From: Cristatella mucedo
Taxonomy: Eukaryota > Bryozoa > Phylactolaemata > Cristatellidae
DNA: 17,500 nucleotides
Direction: 5' to 3'
Assembly (NCBI GenBank): GCA_009760855.2
Contig: WPIO01000017.1
Location: forward strand, 882,501-900,000
Position 1 is the stretch's first letter. Every line of letters starts with the position of its first letter. The notes under the pieces are model-generated. The model was not told the DNA's origin, did no database searches, and saw only the letters and a program-made list of their open reading frames with translations. Position numbers and translations under genes: made by a program. Below, piece by piece: positions 8,101 through 16,614 of this stretch.

Positions 8101-11100
8101 CCAACGATGCGAAGCATCTACAGAGGGCTGGTGCTTTCGTTGCACCCGCGAACACATCAACGCGTCCAGACGAAGCCAGTCTGCAGCCTACCTGTCGGCC
8201 AGCTTCATTGTTCCACAAGTTCATGTGGCCCCTCGAAGTCTTGGCATCCTCTTTCGTGTCCACGAACTCTCGAGAGAACTTCGCGCCGAAGTCGGGATTG
8301 TGCGAGCATCCGCCCCACTCAAATTCCCCCTTGGTGTCGCGCTTGGCGACGCGCGTGTCGCATCCGCAGTTGCCGATCTCGCCCTTGGCGCAGGCTTTGG
8401 TTATGGCGTGCATCACTCCGGCTGACGACACGCTGTGGACGTAGGCTCTCTCCCGACCGTCTGGAAAATTGTAAAGCGAAAATGCGAACCGAATGACTAG
8501 ACGAATCGATCGAGCACAGCAGATCGAAGAGCCAGTCCGCAACGGCACTCGTTCAATGTAGCAATTTCACTTCAACGTTCAACGTTCACTGTTCAATGTA
8601 GCACGCATTAGCACACAGAGGGCAAATCGTGAGGACCCAGCAAATTTTGTGAGGAACAGACGCGTTTTGAGCTTCGTTTGAATGTCGTCAAGTCGGGGAT
8701 GTCATGACGTCAGTCGGAAGAGAGCTCCAGGCTTTGGGAGTATACAAACTCTTGGTACGATCTGTACAGGATTTGAGGTTTGTTTGAGGCACAGCTAAAG
8801 GATTTGAGTCAGAAGAGTGGGTAGTACGATCCCTAGCCTGATTTGGGAGTAGTTCTGGTAGACAGGCTGGAGCCAGATAATGAAGGGATCTAAAAGTAAG
8901 TGACACTACCTTGAAATCGATCCGTTAGTTGATGGGGAGTCAGCTCAGGTCGTTGAGAAGTGGTTAATGTGGCAATTTTGGTGTTCACAACAGACAAGCC
9001 TGGGCTGCAGAGTTTCGCACCGGCTGCAAGCACTTTATTGCATAATCCGGGTGACCTGCAAGCAGCGGGTTCCAGTAGCCGAGACGGGATGTCACAAAGC
9101 GCATGAACCGACAGGGATGACACAAAGCGCATGAACCGACAGGTCAGTGCCCCGCTGTAGGGAGGCATGGGGCACTGACGCCCTCCTTCCCTGGCTCTGC
9201 CGCAGCTCGAGGATGAGCTGAATTGGCGTGGGCAGCCGTGCAGGGCAGATTGCACGTATTCCTCTAACGCAGAGGTCGGCAAACTCCGGCCTTTGGGCCA
9301 GACACGACCAAGCTAGTACTCCAGTCCGGGCTAACGCCCCCTAGTTATTTATTGTTGGATCCGGCCTAATTCAATAGTCGCGGTTTCGTTCCCCTTTCGT
9401 TACTGCCGGTTGCAGCTCAAGCTGCGGCCCGCGTTTATTTTTAGAACTTATGTCCGGCGTTTGCAGGAAACAGAAGTGCCTGACCGGGAGGGGATGATAA
9501 ATGTCTATCCCTATAATTGCCGAGCGCGTCCGTGCGTCTGTTGCGATTGTTTGTTTTCGTCTGGCAAACCACGCCCACTCTAGCGGCCTGGAGGAGTGGG
9601 CGTGGTTTCTTCTGGCCTAGTGTGCCTTCTTGACCTCAGGAAATAAGTTAGTAATGAGAAAGGTTTGGCGACCCCTGCTCTAACGCATCTATGAAGTGCC
9701 TAGAAAGAGATTTGGTTCTCTGAGGGCACCACATACAATGGCTTATGTTCATTATTCCTTTCTAAGAGCTTAACTCGGTGGTGCGGCCAACTGGCTAAAT
9801 TCAACGATCCACGATTAGTGGCACAACGATCAAGCTCGCCCCGAAACTGACTCGATTTCTAAGTTAACTGAAATCATTAGTGTGGCACGGCTCACGAAAA
9901 CTCGGTAATTTTGCGTCAACATGGGTGGCGAAGTTCCCTGCGAGAAACTCGAGCAACGCCAATTACAGCTGGTGCAAAACTCCACAGCTAGGCTTGTCTG
10001 TCGTGAGCATTGCAGTTGCCACATCACACCACTTCTCGCCGACCTGCACTGGCTTCCAGTCAAGCAACACATCGACTTCAAGGTTTTGTCGCTCACTTTT
10101 AGGTCACTTCATTCTTTGGCTCCAGCCTATCTCTCAGATCTACTCCCCCACCAGGCCAAGCATCGTACCACCCGCTTTTCGGACTCCAACAGTTTACCAA
10201 TACCTCGTACAAACCTCAAATCCTTCGGAGACCGTGCATTTAGTTCGTATGCTCCCAAAGCCTGGACTCCCGACTTGCGTCACAACATCCCCTGACTTGA
10301 CCACATTTAAAAAGAGCTTAATAACACCTATTTAGGACAGCATTTAGTGGGTCCCTGTGGCTCGTCTTTCATGTGCTTATGCGTGCTGACACTGTGCATG
10401 CTGCAACTAACCACACTCGTATGCCGACCCTGTGCATGTCACCCCTAACCATGTTATTCATGTTGTTTATCAAGCGTGATATTACTCACTATTCAATCAC
10501 GTTTCCCTTTGCAGCAAAGGTAAAGCGCCTAAAAAGAGATTGAGTTCTCTGAGGGCGCTTTATCAGGTGCATTATTATTATTATTATTAACGCCGAGCGG
10601 ACCGGGGTGCCGCTCGTATTCGCGCCTAGTCTTTCACCGCCCTCGTCAGCCATTTCGTCAGGCCAATGCGAGTGAGCACCGTGGCTAGGCTATAAAGCTC
10701 TTCGCGGTTGCCGCTGCAGTGGCTGCTGCGCTGCCGCTGCGGCCACCGCCGCATCGGCTCCATTGCCGTCGTCTATCGCGATGCGGCTGGTGAAAGGCTT
10801 GAAAAAAAATCGCAGCGACCGGCGACGGCGATCGCGCGATCAGGAAGCCGCGCAGGCTGCGACCGCTGCCTCGCTCCTTACCCAGTGCCAGGACTTTGCC
10901 GAACACGTCCTCGGTGTCGAAAACGGAGCAGTTCCATCTTCGGTCCTGGAACTGCCGCATGCACTGAGAGATGCCGAGGGCGGCGCCCTCGCTGATGACG
11001 TCCAGCATGAACTCGCCCTGGTTGCAAAGCTCTTTCTGCCGGGGCACCAGGAAGCCCATGTTTTCGCACCGGTGAGTTCTCTTCGAGCGGGAGTCTTTGG

Positions 11101-13059
11101 CTTTCGTCACCACTCCGTACAGCGTACCCTGGTAGGGACCAACCACTCCCAGGTACCTGCAACGCGGCGGACGGACCGAGTTGGCGCCGCCTGGCGCAGG
11201 AATGGGCGGCGCGATGGAAAAAAAAAGAAAAGGGAAACACTATTCGAGCCGGCAACGTGCCGTCGCTCGGGCGCGGCCGCCGGTGCACAGGCGGCGGTGG
11301 CTGCGACACAGCGCGGATGCGTCCGAGCAAAAACATGGGAGGGCCGCATTTAAGAAGAACGTCGCTATAGCGGTGGCGACGGAGGCGGATGCCAGCCGGT
11401 GAGCCGCCGGGCGCAGCGTCGCCGCTACGTAGGGCTAATGGGCAGGATATTACTTTGTTCCTTCTGGTCCGCTGCGTCGCCGGGCGAGCGAGCGACTCAG
11501 CTAACGACCGAGTCGGCAAGGGCCGCCTGCAATGCAGCTAAGGAACGGTAGCGCGCCTGCCGGCGGCAGCCGCCGAGCGGCGTGCACCCGAAGCCCGGAC
11601 CTGCCGGATACTCGGCCGTCCCGTGCAGACGCCGAATAATGCAGCTGGCTCCCGGCGCCACTTCCGAGGCACCGAAACGCACACAGACGCGAGCGGAAAG
11701 ACAAAAAGCTCAATTCGACGCAGCAGACAAGATGGCCCTTGGGTAAACTCTGCGCCGGCGCGGGCCGCGCGCAGAATGCAGTCGCGCAAGGCAAACGAGC
11801 GGTCGCTTTCGGTTAAGTGCCGCGCTGAAAGGGGGTGCCGCGATTGCTACATTCAGGCGATTAGGCTCGAAAGCCTAAAAGGCTAATGTTATTGAGCTCT
11901 CGTTACAAATAGGCTACTTGTATTAACGCGAGTGGCATTCAACGCTCGGGCAAACGTTGCCTGAGAGCAACTGTCAGCACTCGTCAACGGCGGCGGCAGA
12001 AGCCCGGTAGCAGCAGCAGGCCAACCCGCGCACTCGCTACGGAAAGTGGGCCGCGGGAAAGGGGATGGGCGGAGGGCACCTGTTGGGCTCGGTCACGCCA
12101 CTACGACTGCGGCTAGCGCGCGCCGCTCGCCTGCAAGCGGCAAATTAGGAGTTATTGCCGGCGCCGCCCGCAGCTGCTTTCGGCTGCTTAATTCGGTCGC
12201 GCAACGCGCGGTCCCGTCGCCGCCGCCGCTCGGGAGGCGGGCCATCCCGCGGCGGCGCGGACGACTGGTGCGCCTCCGCCCGCCGTCGGAAGCCGATCTG
12301 CACCATTCGCCGCGCGCGGCCGGCGCCGCGCCCACCTACCGATCTGCAGGCAGCGCGCTGTGCGACTACCGTCGTCCGGCAATCTACGCGCGGCCCGGCG
12401 AGGCTGCGCAGAGGGCGGACTCCGCGAGCTCCCGCCACCGCCGCCGCCGCCGCCTCTGCGAGTCGTGCATCGGCGCGGGCCCGCGAGCGCAGGTCAATCG
12501 CGGCAGGCGCGTCGGCGTCCGCGAGCTGCGCGGCAGCCGGCGCGTGCTCTACGCTGACCGCCGGCGCCGCCTCGGTGGTCCGGTTTATCCCGGTCGTTTG
12601 TCTATCCGGGCCAATTGTTTCCAATTCGCCCCGTGCGACGCGAAGGGGAGCAGCGAGCCCACAATCGAGACGCCGCGCCTCCGACACCGCCGACTGAGTC
12701 GACACGCCAGAAGGCGGGGCCGCCGCGAGGCGTCGACGCTAGCCCGGCTGTCTCCGCGCTCGCGCGCTCCTCTCAGGCGGCGGGGTAATCGCCGCCGCGG
12801 CGGCGGCCTCGTCAGCGCGCCCGGCAGGCAGCTAGCAGCTAGCAAGGAGGGCCCGCAGCGGAAGCTGCGGAAACAGGGCGCGTCGCAGCGGCGGCGTCGG
12901 GCGGCCTGGTTGCGAGCTGCTGGCGGAGGACAGGGAAGCGGCGGCGGCAGCGGCGGCGGCGACGGCGACGACGCGCGCGACTCACCACCACTCTCCGCGG
13001 ACGCAGTCGGTCGCGACGAGCGCTATAACGAAGAGCCCGGCGAAGCTAAGGCATGCCAT
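4707..13059 (-). CDS. Wnt: Wnt family secreted ligand, complete four-exon gene
   Basis: The coding parts are 13059-12986, 11156-10882, 8460-8192 and 5168-4707, joined on the minus strand: 1080 nt, 359 residues plus stop, within the usual Wnt range of about 350-400. Phases agree at all three junctions: phase 2 within Trp25, phase 1 within Asp117, phase 0 after Gln206. The protein starts with a signal peptide, then WWYLGVVG (24-31), RQKELC, RWNCS, WGGC, NNEAGRQ, the CKCHGVSASC hairpin (216-225), CCGRGY and a cysteine-rich C-terminus. It has 24 cysteines after the signal peptide and three N-glycosylation sites (N100, N258, N305). Wnts are secreted lipid-modified ligands for Frizzled and LRP receptors. 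Intron positions match those I know from WNT1 and WNT3A: after the N-terminal WW, near FGKVL..G, and after NNEAGR. The subfamily is open: RQKELC, NNEAGRQ and LLCCGRGY lean to Wnt16, while SSAGVxHAIT resembles Wnt2; WntA is possible. Confidence 0.92.
5853..5947 (-). mobile_element. 95-bp LINE 3'-tail insertion
   Basis: Read on the minus strand it contains aagtgcctagaaagagatc, a gttctc block and gctatacaaatg, then a short tri-nucleotide-like A/T-rich end. This is the same 3' tail as LINE copies elsewhere in the window. It is flanked by an 8-bp direct repeat, tgataaca (5845-5852 and 5948-5955), possibly the target duplication, though part of it could belong to the repetitive tail. No coding part is left, so it would be a strongly 5'-truncated insertion. 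Confidence 0.65.
6180..6203 (-). repeat. Short dispersed repeat, copy 2
   Basis: This is the reverse-complement match of 1511-1542, sharing cgtctgtaactccacaaag. A gtaatg-like stretch follows on the same side in both copies. Confidence 0.4.
6235..6420 (-). mobile_element. tRNA-derived SINE, family A copy 1
   Basis: On the minus strand the element begins with a tRNA-Glu-like head. It has an A box (tggcacactaggtaaggcg), a tttca anticodon-loop remnant and a perfect B box (gggttcgattcc). The anticodon arm lacks one base and the acceptor ends do not pair, so this is not a working tRNA. After the head comes a body (atagccg, ctcttc) and a tail with cgctatacaaa. The body and tail align with the copy at 16195-16372, which defines the family. 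The outer borders are approximate. Confidence 0.75.
6818..6925 (-). mobile_element. tRNA-derived SINE, family B copy 1
   Basis: On the minus strand it shows an A-box-like stretch (tggcccacgag), a B-box-like stretch (gggctcgagccc) and a tail reading gttctccactacggcgctac then gcaaatgaat. The tail and the B-box position align with the copy at 13640-13775. Part of an open frame on the plus strand covers it and is meaningless. Borders are approximate. Confidence 0.6.
7021..7208. mobile_element. Non-autonomous hAT element, SPIN-like MITE
   Basis: The element is 188 bp with terminal inverted repeats cagcggttctcaacc and ggttgagaaccgctg, perfect over 15 bp. It is flanked by an exact 8-bp duplication, ctctaggg (7013-7020 and 7209-7216), as hAT transposases make. 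Internal blocks such as ggggtcgaacgaccctttca and aaagggtcgcggcattagga match what I remember of the SPIN (Space Invaders) MITE. SPIN is a hAT family known for horizontal transfer among tetrapods and into some invertebrates. There is no transposase. It lies in Wnt intron 3. Confidence 0.9.
7886..7908. repeat. AT microsatellite
   Basis: A run of alternating A and T lies in Wnt intron 3, in an AT-rich island that contrasts with its neighbours. Confidence 0.9.
8192..8460 (-). CDS. Wnt: Wnt coding exon 3
   Basis: The exon is 269 nt: two bases complete Asp117, then residues 118-206. Motifs are GRERAYVHSVSSAG, HAITKACAKGE, CGCD, WGGC, FSREFVD and NNEAGRQ, all in the usual Wnt order. The normal MNLHNNEAGR is MNLWNNEAGR here (Trp199). 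The exon ends CGACAG|gtaggc in phase 0. Four conserved cysteines are present. RERAY replaces the common REAAF or RETAF at the start. Confidence 0.93.
8551..8603. repeat. 13-bp direct repeats at the end of LINE fragment B
   Basis: gttcaatgtagca occurs at 8551-8563 and at 8591-8603, with ttcaacg repeats between. The position next to the 3' end of the LINE fragment suggests either its repetitive tail or a local duplication. Confidence 0.5.
8604..9045 (-). mobile_element. LINE fragment B (CR1/L2-like), 3' part of RT ORF, decayed
   Basis: Read on the minus strand it encodes pieces of the end of a non-LTR reverse transcriptase ORF: LTFRSLHYLAPACLPELLP, then PKAWSSLPTDV. Matching DNA upstream (ggcttgtctgttgtgaac, attgccaca, cgatttcaagg) aligns with LINE fragment A. 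Downstream it still aligns past the stop (ttgctgggtcctc, gtgctaatgcgtgct) and then breaks off. Frameshifts and stops make it a pseudogene. It lies in Wnt intron 2 in the gene's orientation, about 140 bp from exon 3. Confidence 0.85.
9088..9143. repeat. 28-bp tandem duplication
   Basis: Two adjacent 28-bp units (9088-9115 and 9116-9143) share cacaaagcgcatgaaccgac and differ at one position, so the duplication looks young. Confidence 0.9.
9144..9178. other. 10-bp perfect inverted repeat
   Basis: tcagtgcccc (9144-9153) pairs with ggggcactga (9169-9178) around a 15-nt loop. It directly follows the 28-bp tandem pair. Its function is unknown. Confidence 0.6.
9270..9677. mobile_element. Non-autonomous hAT (Charlie-like) element, 408 bp
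   Basis: The ends cagaggtcggcaaact and aggtttggcgacccctg are imperfect terminal inverted repeats of the hAT type. The flanks are an exact 8-bp duplication, ctctaacg (9262-9269 and 9678-9685). The left end (ctccggcctttgggcca) resembles Charlie-type elements. No transposase frame is present. Inside, a 15-bp perfect inverted repeat (aaaccacgcccactc at 9566-9580, its complement at 9594-9608) forms a hairpin. It is inserted just before a LINE tail. Confidence 0.9.
9686..9755 (+). mobile_element. Isolated LINE 3' tail
   Basis: It contains gaagtgcctagaaagagatt and ggttctctgagggcacca, followed by a drifted tail. It is the same tail as in LINE fragment A, but no coding part is recognised on its left, where the hAT element sits. 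It may be a short insertion split from its left part by the hAT element. Confidence 0.6.
9905..10590 (+). mobile_element. LINE fragment A (CR1/L2-like), RT C-terminus to 3' end
   Basis: The frame at 9921-10295 reads LQLVQNSTARLV, then HITPLLADLHWLPVKQHIDF, KVLSLTFRSLHSLAPAYLSD, then SFGDRAFSSYAPKAW. These are the standard closing motifs of CR1/L2/Rex-like non-LTR reverse transcriptase ORFs. The copy frameshifts after KAW and continues in another frame (DLTTFKKS). The 3' end carries the tail aagcgcctaaaaagagattg, gttctctgagggcgcttta and an ATT microsatellite (about 10570-10590), typical of this LINE group. It is a dead 5'-truncated copy in antisense to the Wnt gene. The 5' border is approximate. 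Confidence 0.9.
10882..11156 (-). CDS. Wnt: Wnt coding exon 2: N-terminal domain
   Basis: This exon encodes residues 26-116, with one base finishing Trp25 and one base starting codon 117. Visible motifs are YLGVVG, RCENMGFLVPRQKELC, EGAALGIS and QFQDRRWNCS. The NCS sequon is N100, the conserved Wnt glycosylation site. The end, FGKVLAL, lies where other Wnts have FGxVxxxGxRE. The donor after CTGG is gtaagg. Four conserved cysteines are present. This part belongs to the N-terminal lipid-bearing domain. Of common Wnts, RQKELC and the EGAxLGI pattern are closest to what I recall of Wnt16, but this is weak evidence for the subfamily. Confidence 0.93.
11157..12985 (-). other. Wnt intron 1 (1829 bp)
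   Basis: The donor is gtgagt at 12985 and the acceptor is cgttgcag ending at 11157. A strong pyrimidine run (RC of 11218-11236) lies about 60 nt before the acceptor. An intermediate AG at 11191 is a possible alternative acceptor, but it would not restore the WWYLG junction with exon 1. The intron is very GC- and CpG-rich. No mobile element is recognised in it. The 343-codon plus-strand frame here is Arg/Ala-rich and looks like chance. Confidence 0.7.
12986..13059 (-). CDS. Wnt: Wnt coding exon 1: signal peptide
   Basis: The exon encodes 24 residues plus two bases of codon 25. It starts with ATG at 13059 (followed by G; -3 is C). Residues 3-16 (CLSFAGLFVIALVA) form a hydrophobic core and are followed by TDCVRGE, a plausible signal-peptidase region. 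The exon ends TGG TG|gtgagt, a strong donor, and the split codon is completed by G at 11156 to give Trp-Trp-Tyr-Leu-Gly. This start was chosen because it supplies the secretion signal, keeps the phase and recreates the WW motif at the usual first Wnt intron. No upstream in-frame stop was seen in the short stretch I read, and further untranslated exons are possible. A large plus-strand frame covers the same bases and is a shadow. Confidence 0.85.
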
Positions 13060-13639
13060 TCGCCGATCGAGCGGTGACGGCCTATCGCAGGTGGGAGCGG
13101 CCGCCGGCGGTCGAGCCGAGACCGGTCATAGTGCGGCGGCTCGTAGAGCCGAGCCCCAGCGAAGCCGCCGCCGCACTCCTTCTATCGCTGCCGAAAGAGG
13201 GCGGCAGCAGACGCCGCCGGCTGATGCGATCGCCGCCCGACGACGAGAGCGAATGAGGTACGCCGACGGCGGTTTCTCGCCTTCGACGGCGGTTTCCTGT
13301 CTTGCAACGTCGGCGATCGAGTGGGCGGCGGCGAAGCGGAGCCACCTAGACGAGTCAGCGCCAGCTAGCAGCGTCCTTCCGGTTGGCGCGCGCAACGGCT
13401 GCCCGCGTGCCCGCTCGCGGCCCACGCGCAGTCCGTTAGCTGTCAGTGAATAACTCGGACTCGTGGTAGGGCTCGAGACCACGTGCGAATCGAAATGACT
13501 CCGACATACCGAGGAGAGGCTAGGTGAAATGCACCGCGCAATCGGGCCAGCCAATCATTGCTCTACCCACATCGCCGGCCGCCGCAAGTGGCTTTGCTGT
13601 GGACCCGCTCAGGCTGCCGTTGAGAGCGGGGCGATAATT

Positions 13640-13775
13640 CATTGTAATTCATTTGCTTAGCGCCTTAAGAGAACTTTTCTCTATTCAGGTGCTTCGCGTG
13701 TGCCGCGGGGCACGAGCCCGCGACCTCGGTCGGCTCGAGCAGGCTCTTGTTTGGTGCTGGTGGGGGGCAGGCTGC
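13640..13775 (-). mobile_element. tRNA-derived SINE, family B copy 2
   Basis: Read on the minus strand it has a T-arm-like stem (gcggg, loop ctcgtgc, cccgc). The tail reads aagcacctgaatagagaaa, gttctcttaaggcgctaagc and aaatgaatta. The tail matches copy 1 at 6818 and the 3' tail of the LINE. Borders are approximate. Confidence 0.6.
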
Positions 13776-13857
13776 TCGACAAGTCCTAGCGGCAGCGAAT
13801 TCAGGAGAAGCCTCGCACTCGTTCGGCGTTTCTCCTTCACCGCGATGGCTTCATTGC

Positions 13858-13925
13858 CAATGTCAAGTGCCTAGAAAGAGACTAATTCCTCCCAGTGCGC
13901 TATACGTATGCATTATCCTTATTAC
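13858..13925 (+). mobile_element. LINE-type 3' tail, isolated
   Basis: It contains caagtgcctagaaagagact, then gtgcgctatacgtatgcatt and an A/T-rich end. It matches the tail of the LINE family in this window. It lies opposite in direction to the family B SINE just to its left. Confidence 0.6.
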
Positions 13926-16194
13926 CCCTCTTGTCGTTAAGCTCGTCTCGGCGTAAGCCGCGCGTGCTAAAGAAGAACCGGCCGCCGGCGCGGGAGGGGG
14001 AGCGGGTAGGAGGAGAGCGGGTGGATTGCGACGCACGGTCGGAGCTCGAGCTACGGCCGTGCAGCGGTCCGACCGCCCCCCCTCCTCCCCCCCTCCTTCC
14101 CACGAAATGACTCGCTACCCCGACGCTCGCCATTAAATTGCGACCCACGCCGGCCGTATATGCCGCCCAGCGGCCAGCGCATTGCGGCGGCGTGCAGCTA
14201 CCGGCGCTGCTCCGAGCGCGCGGCGCCGCGCGGCCGAGGGGGCGCGGCCTCAGCCGGACGAAAAGCCTGGGAAAAAAGAGCGCCCGTAGCTTTCGCGGCG
14301 CCGGCGCCGTCCTCGATCGGCACCGCCAGGGTCTCGCGTGCGCGCGGCGGCCGCTTTCGGCCTGGCGACGTCTTGCGCAGCAGATGGCTGCCGGCGAGGT
14401 CTTGCCTCGCAGACGGCGGCCGGCGTGTGCGGCCGGCCTAGGCTGCGGCAGCATTTGCGGGCGAAAAGCGGACGCTGCGCCTCGCCGGAGAGCAGCGCTG
14501 CGCGGGCGACCGTAGCGGCGCGGCTCCGGCTGGCCGGCCACATTGGCGTGCGACGATGCCGCCCTGCGAAAACGTGGCGCGCCCGTCTGCGTCGGCGGCG
14601 TTCTGGAGCGCCGCAGGGGATACCCGTAGCTGATAAATCGTATATGCTGCATATGCTATTCTACGGCGACGCGTCGTGCGAACGCTCGAGTGCGCTCCGC
14701 TCACTAAGGACGTGGCCGCGCCGACGCCACGGTGCCGCAATTGAAATTGGGCGCGCGCGCTAATGAATGCAAACGTCCGCCGCTACAGTACTTACGCCGC
14801 CGGCGAGTACGGCGTCACGTGCGCTCAAGGCGAGCGATCCGCCATTGCGCCCCCTGGCCCGCGGTACGCCTCCCTCGCCAGTTTCGGATTCGAGAAGAAA
14901 GTCACCGCCGACAGTGCCTTTCGCTTGTCCCTACGATCGCCGAGTGACGACGGCTCGGCGCGAGACCGCGCTGTCGCGTTGTGCGTCGGGAAGAAAGACG
15001 CGCCGATTCAGCAGCCTCATTTACGTAGCGGAAACGGCCCCGCAAGCCGGATGGACGGCCGGCCAACTGCGATGCTGCGGTCGCTCGCCGCAGGCTGCCG
15101 TATCCCATCCCCATGCCCGCTCATTGACGCCACCAGCCAACGCCTCGCCACTCTCCGGTGGCGCTGCCCGGACCATTATCCGCGGTAACGCGAGGCCTCC
15201 AAAATGCCATCCGCTCGCTGCATTACGGACGGGCAGCGCATCCTGGGCAGGAAGGGAAGGAGGGAAGGCGGGAAGGGTGGATGGGAGGCGCGTCGTCTAT
15301 GCCTATCGTCGACAGATGCATCGACCGCCGGCGGCCGCCACTCCGTGCGAGCGGGTTGAGAGTCGTGAGCGGCTGACATTCGACGACGGCGCCGAGAGCC
15401 ATCCCGCCGCGACTGTGCAGCCAACGCGAGGCGAGTTAATGCCGCGCTAGGTCCCGTCGTTGCTTGACGAGCGTCTTGCTCGCCGGCTCTCCCTCTCACT
15501 CTCCCTCGGCAGCGGCAAAATCCGGCGCAGGCCGAGCAGAGGCCGCCGCTCAAGCCGCAGCGCCGGGCCATGAGCGCCGCGCCGGCGCAAGTTTAGCGAG
15601 GTCAGCTCAAATTGACGCGGCGAGCGCAAAAACTAGCTGGCTCGGTGCGAGCCGCGCCGTATTTGCCGCTTGCGATGGACGTGGCGCGCTGCTCGCGCTC
15701 GCGCGCGTCGATGCCTTCGATGCCGCAGGACTGAATCCCCGGTGGCCTGCACGACCGCAGTAGCACTAAAATAAAACCGCCGCCGCCGGACTCGTTCCGC
15801 TGCGCCGCCTCGCTGTGCTAGGTTGACCCCCGCGGCTAACCGACTCGGCCCCCGTCGCGCTCGCGACGCCAGGCCCCGAGTTGGGCGCGTGCGCTTTAGC
15901 AAGTGGACTGGCGAATATCGCTCATTCCAGCAGGGAGCCGGCCGAACTGGCTGACCGCGCGTCGCTTGCGGCCGGCGCGTGGTCGCCCGACGGAGTCGGT
16001 AGCGGTCCGTCCGCCCGACGTTTCGTCAGCCTCACCTCGACGTCAACCTCACCTTCGACGCCGCCTCACCGCCATCCCAAGCAGCAGCGCCAGCCCAGGT
16101 AGCAGCCGAAAGATCAAAAGGTGGGCGGCGACGCAGCGGCCAGCGGGATGCGAAGGGGGGTGGGGGCAGACGCAGTCAATAGTAAACCAGTAAA

Positions 16195-16372
16195 GGTCAG
16201 CTTATTCACCAGCCCCATTTGTACCGAGGTGGAAGAGTCTTAGCGCGGCTATTACCCAACCTGCAGTGCGAAAACAGAAATTGCCTGCTTCAGGACTCGA
16301 ACCCACGACTTGCGCCGCCGTGAAGTGCGACCTACCTTCCCCCTCCGTGGCGCAACGGAGCTTGTCGCAGCT
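16195..16372 (-). mobile_element. tRNA-derived SINE, family A copy 2
   Basis: On the minus strand it has a B box (gggttcgagtcc) and a weaker A-box region. The body shares gcactgcag and aatagccg, and the tail shares ctcttcc, tacaaatggggctggt and aataagct, with copy 1 at 6235-6420. Shared head, body and tail in two distant places show a real repeat family. It is not a working tRNA. Confidence 0.7.
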
Positions 16373-16614
16373 ACGTCGCTATTTCTAAGACCGAAAAAAA
16401 TTGTACGAGGTTATCTGAAACTAATAGGGTCAATATTTCATTTACTGTAGCGACACAACTAATGCAGCGTCATTTGTGCACTCAACCAAGTCAGTTTCTG
16501 CTGAGGGCATAGTGCCCGTAGCAGACTGTTCAACGTGATCGCCAGCGTCTGATTATATCTATGTTGAATAAACACGCCGTGAGATGTCTTTTCCGTTAAG
16601 AGTTTATTTTTAAA

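Larger units (their letters stand above)
5169..8191 (-). other. Wnt intron 3 (3023 bp), transposon-rich
   Basis: The donor is gtaggc at 8191 and the acceptor is gttctctttag ending at 5169. It contains a 95-bp LINE tail insertion, SINE copies at 6235-6420 and 6818-6925, the SPIN-like element and an AT microsatellite. A GA run at about 5230-5242 (CT on the gene strand) sits before an alternative AG at 5223. The open frames at 5428-5688, 5733-6140 and 7474-7866 show no recognisable protein. Confidence 0.85.
8461..10881 (-). other. Wnt intron 2 (2421 bp), transposon-rich
   Basis: The donor is gtaagg at 10881 and the acceptor is caattttccag ending at 8461. From the left it holds a minus-strand LINE fragment (8604-9045), a 28-bp tandem pair with a hairpin (9088-9178), a 408-bp hAT element (9270-9677), an isolated LINE tail (9686-9755) and a plus-strand LINE fragment (9905-10590). 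Confidence 0.85.

Noticed and set aside
11191-11193. Alternative acceptor for Wnt exon 2
   Set aside because: It lies closer to the pyrimidine run, but its phase does not join with exon 1, while gttgcag at 11157 restores WWYLG.
10763-11353. 196-codon plus-strand open frame
   Set aside because: It is antisense to Wnt exon 2 and its acceptor region.
12046-13077. 343-codon plus-strand open frame
   Set aside because: Arg/Ala/Pro-rich with no recognisable domain, in CpG-rich DNA where all frames stay open. It covers Wnt exon 1 on the other strand.
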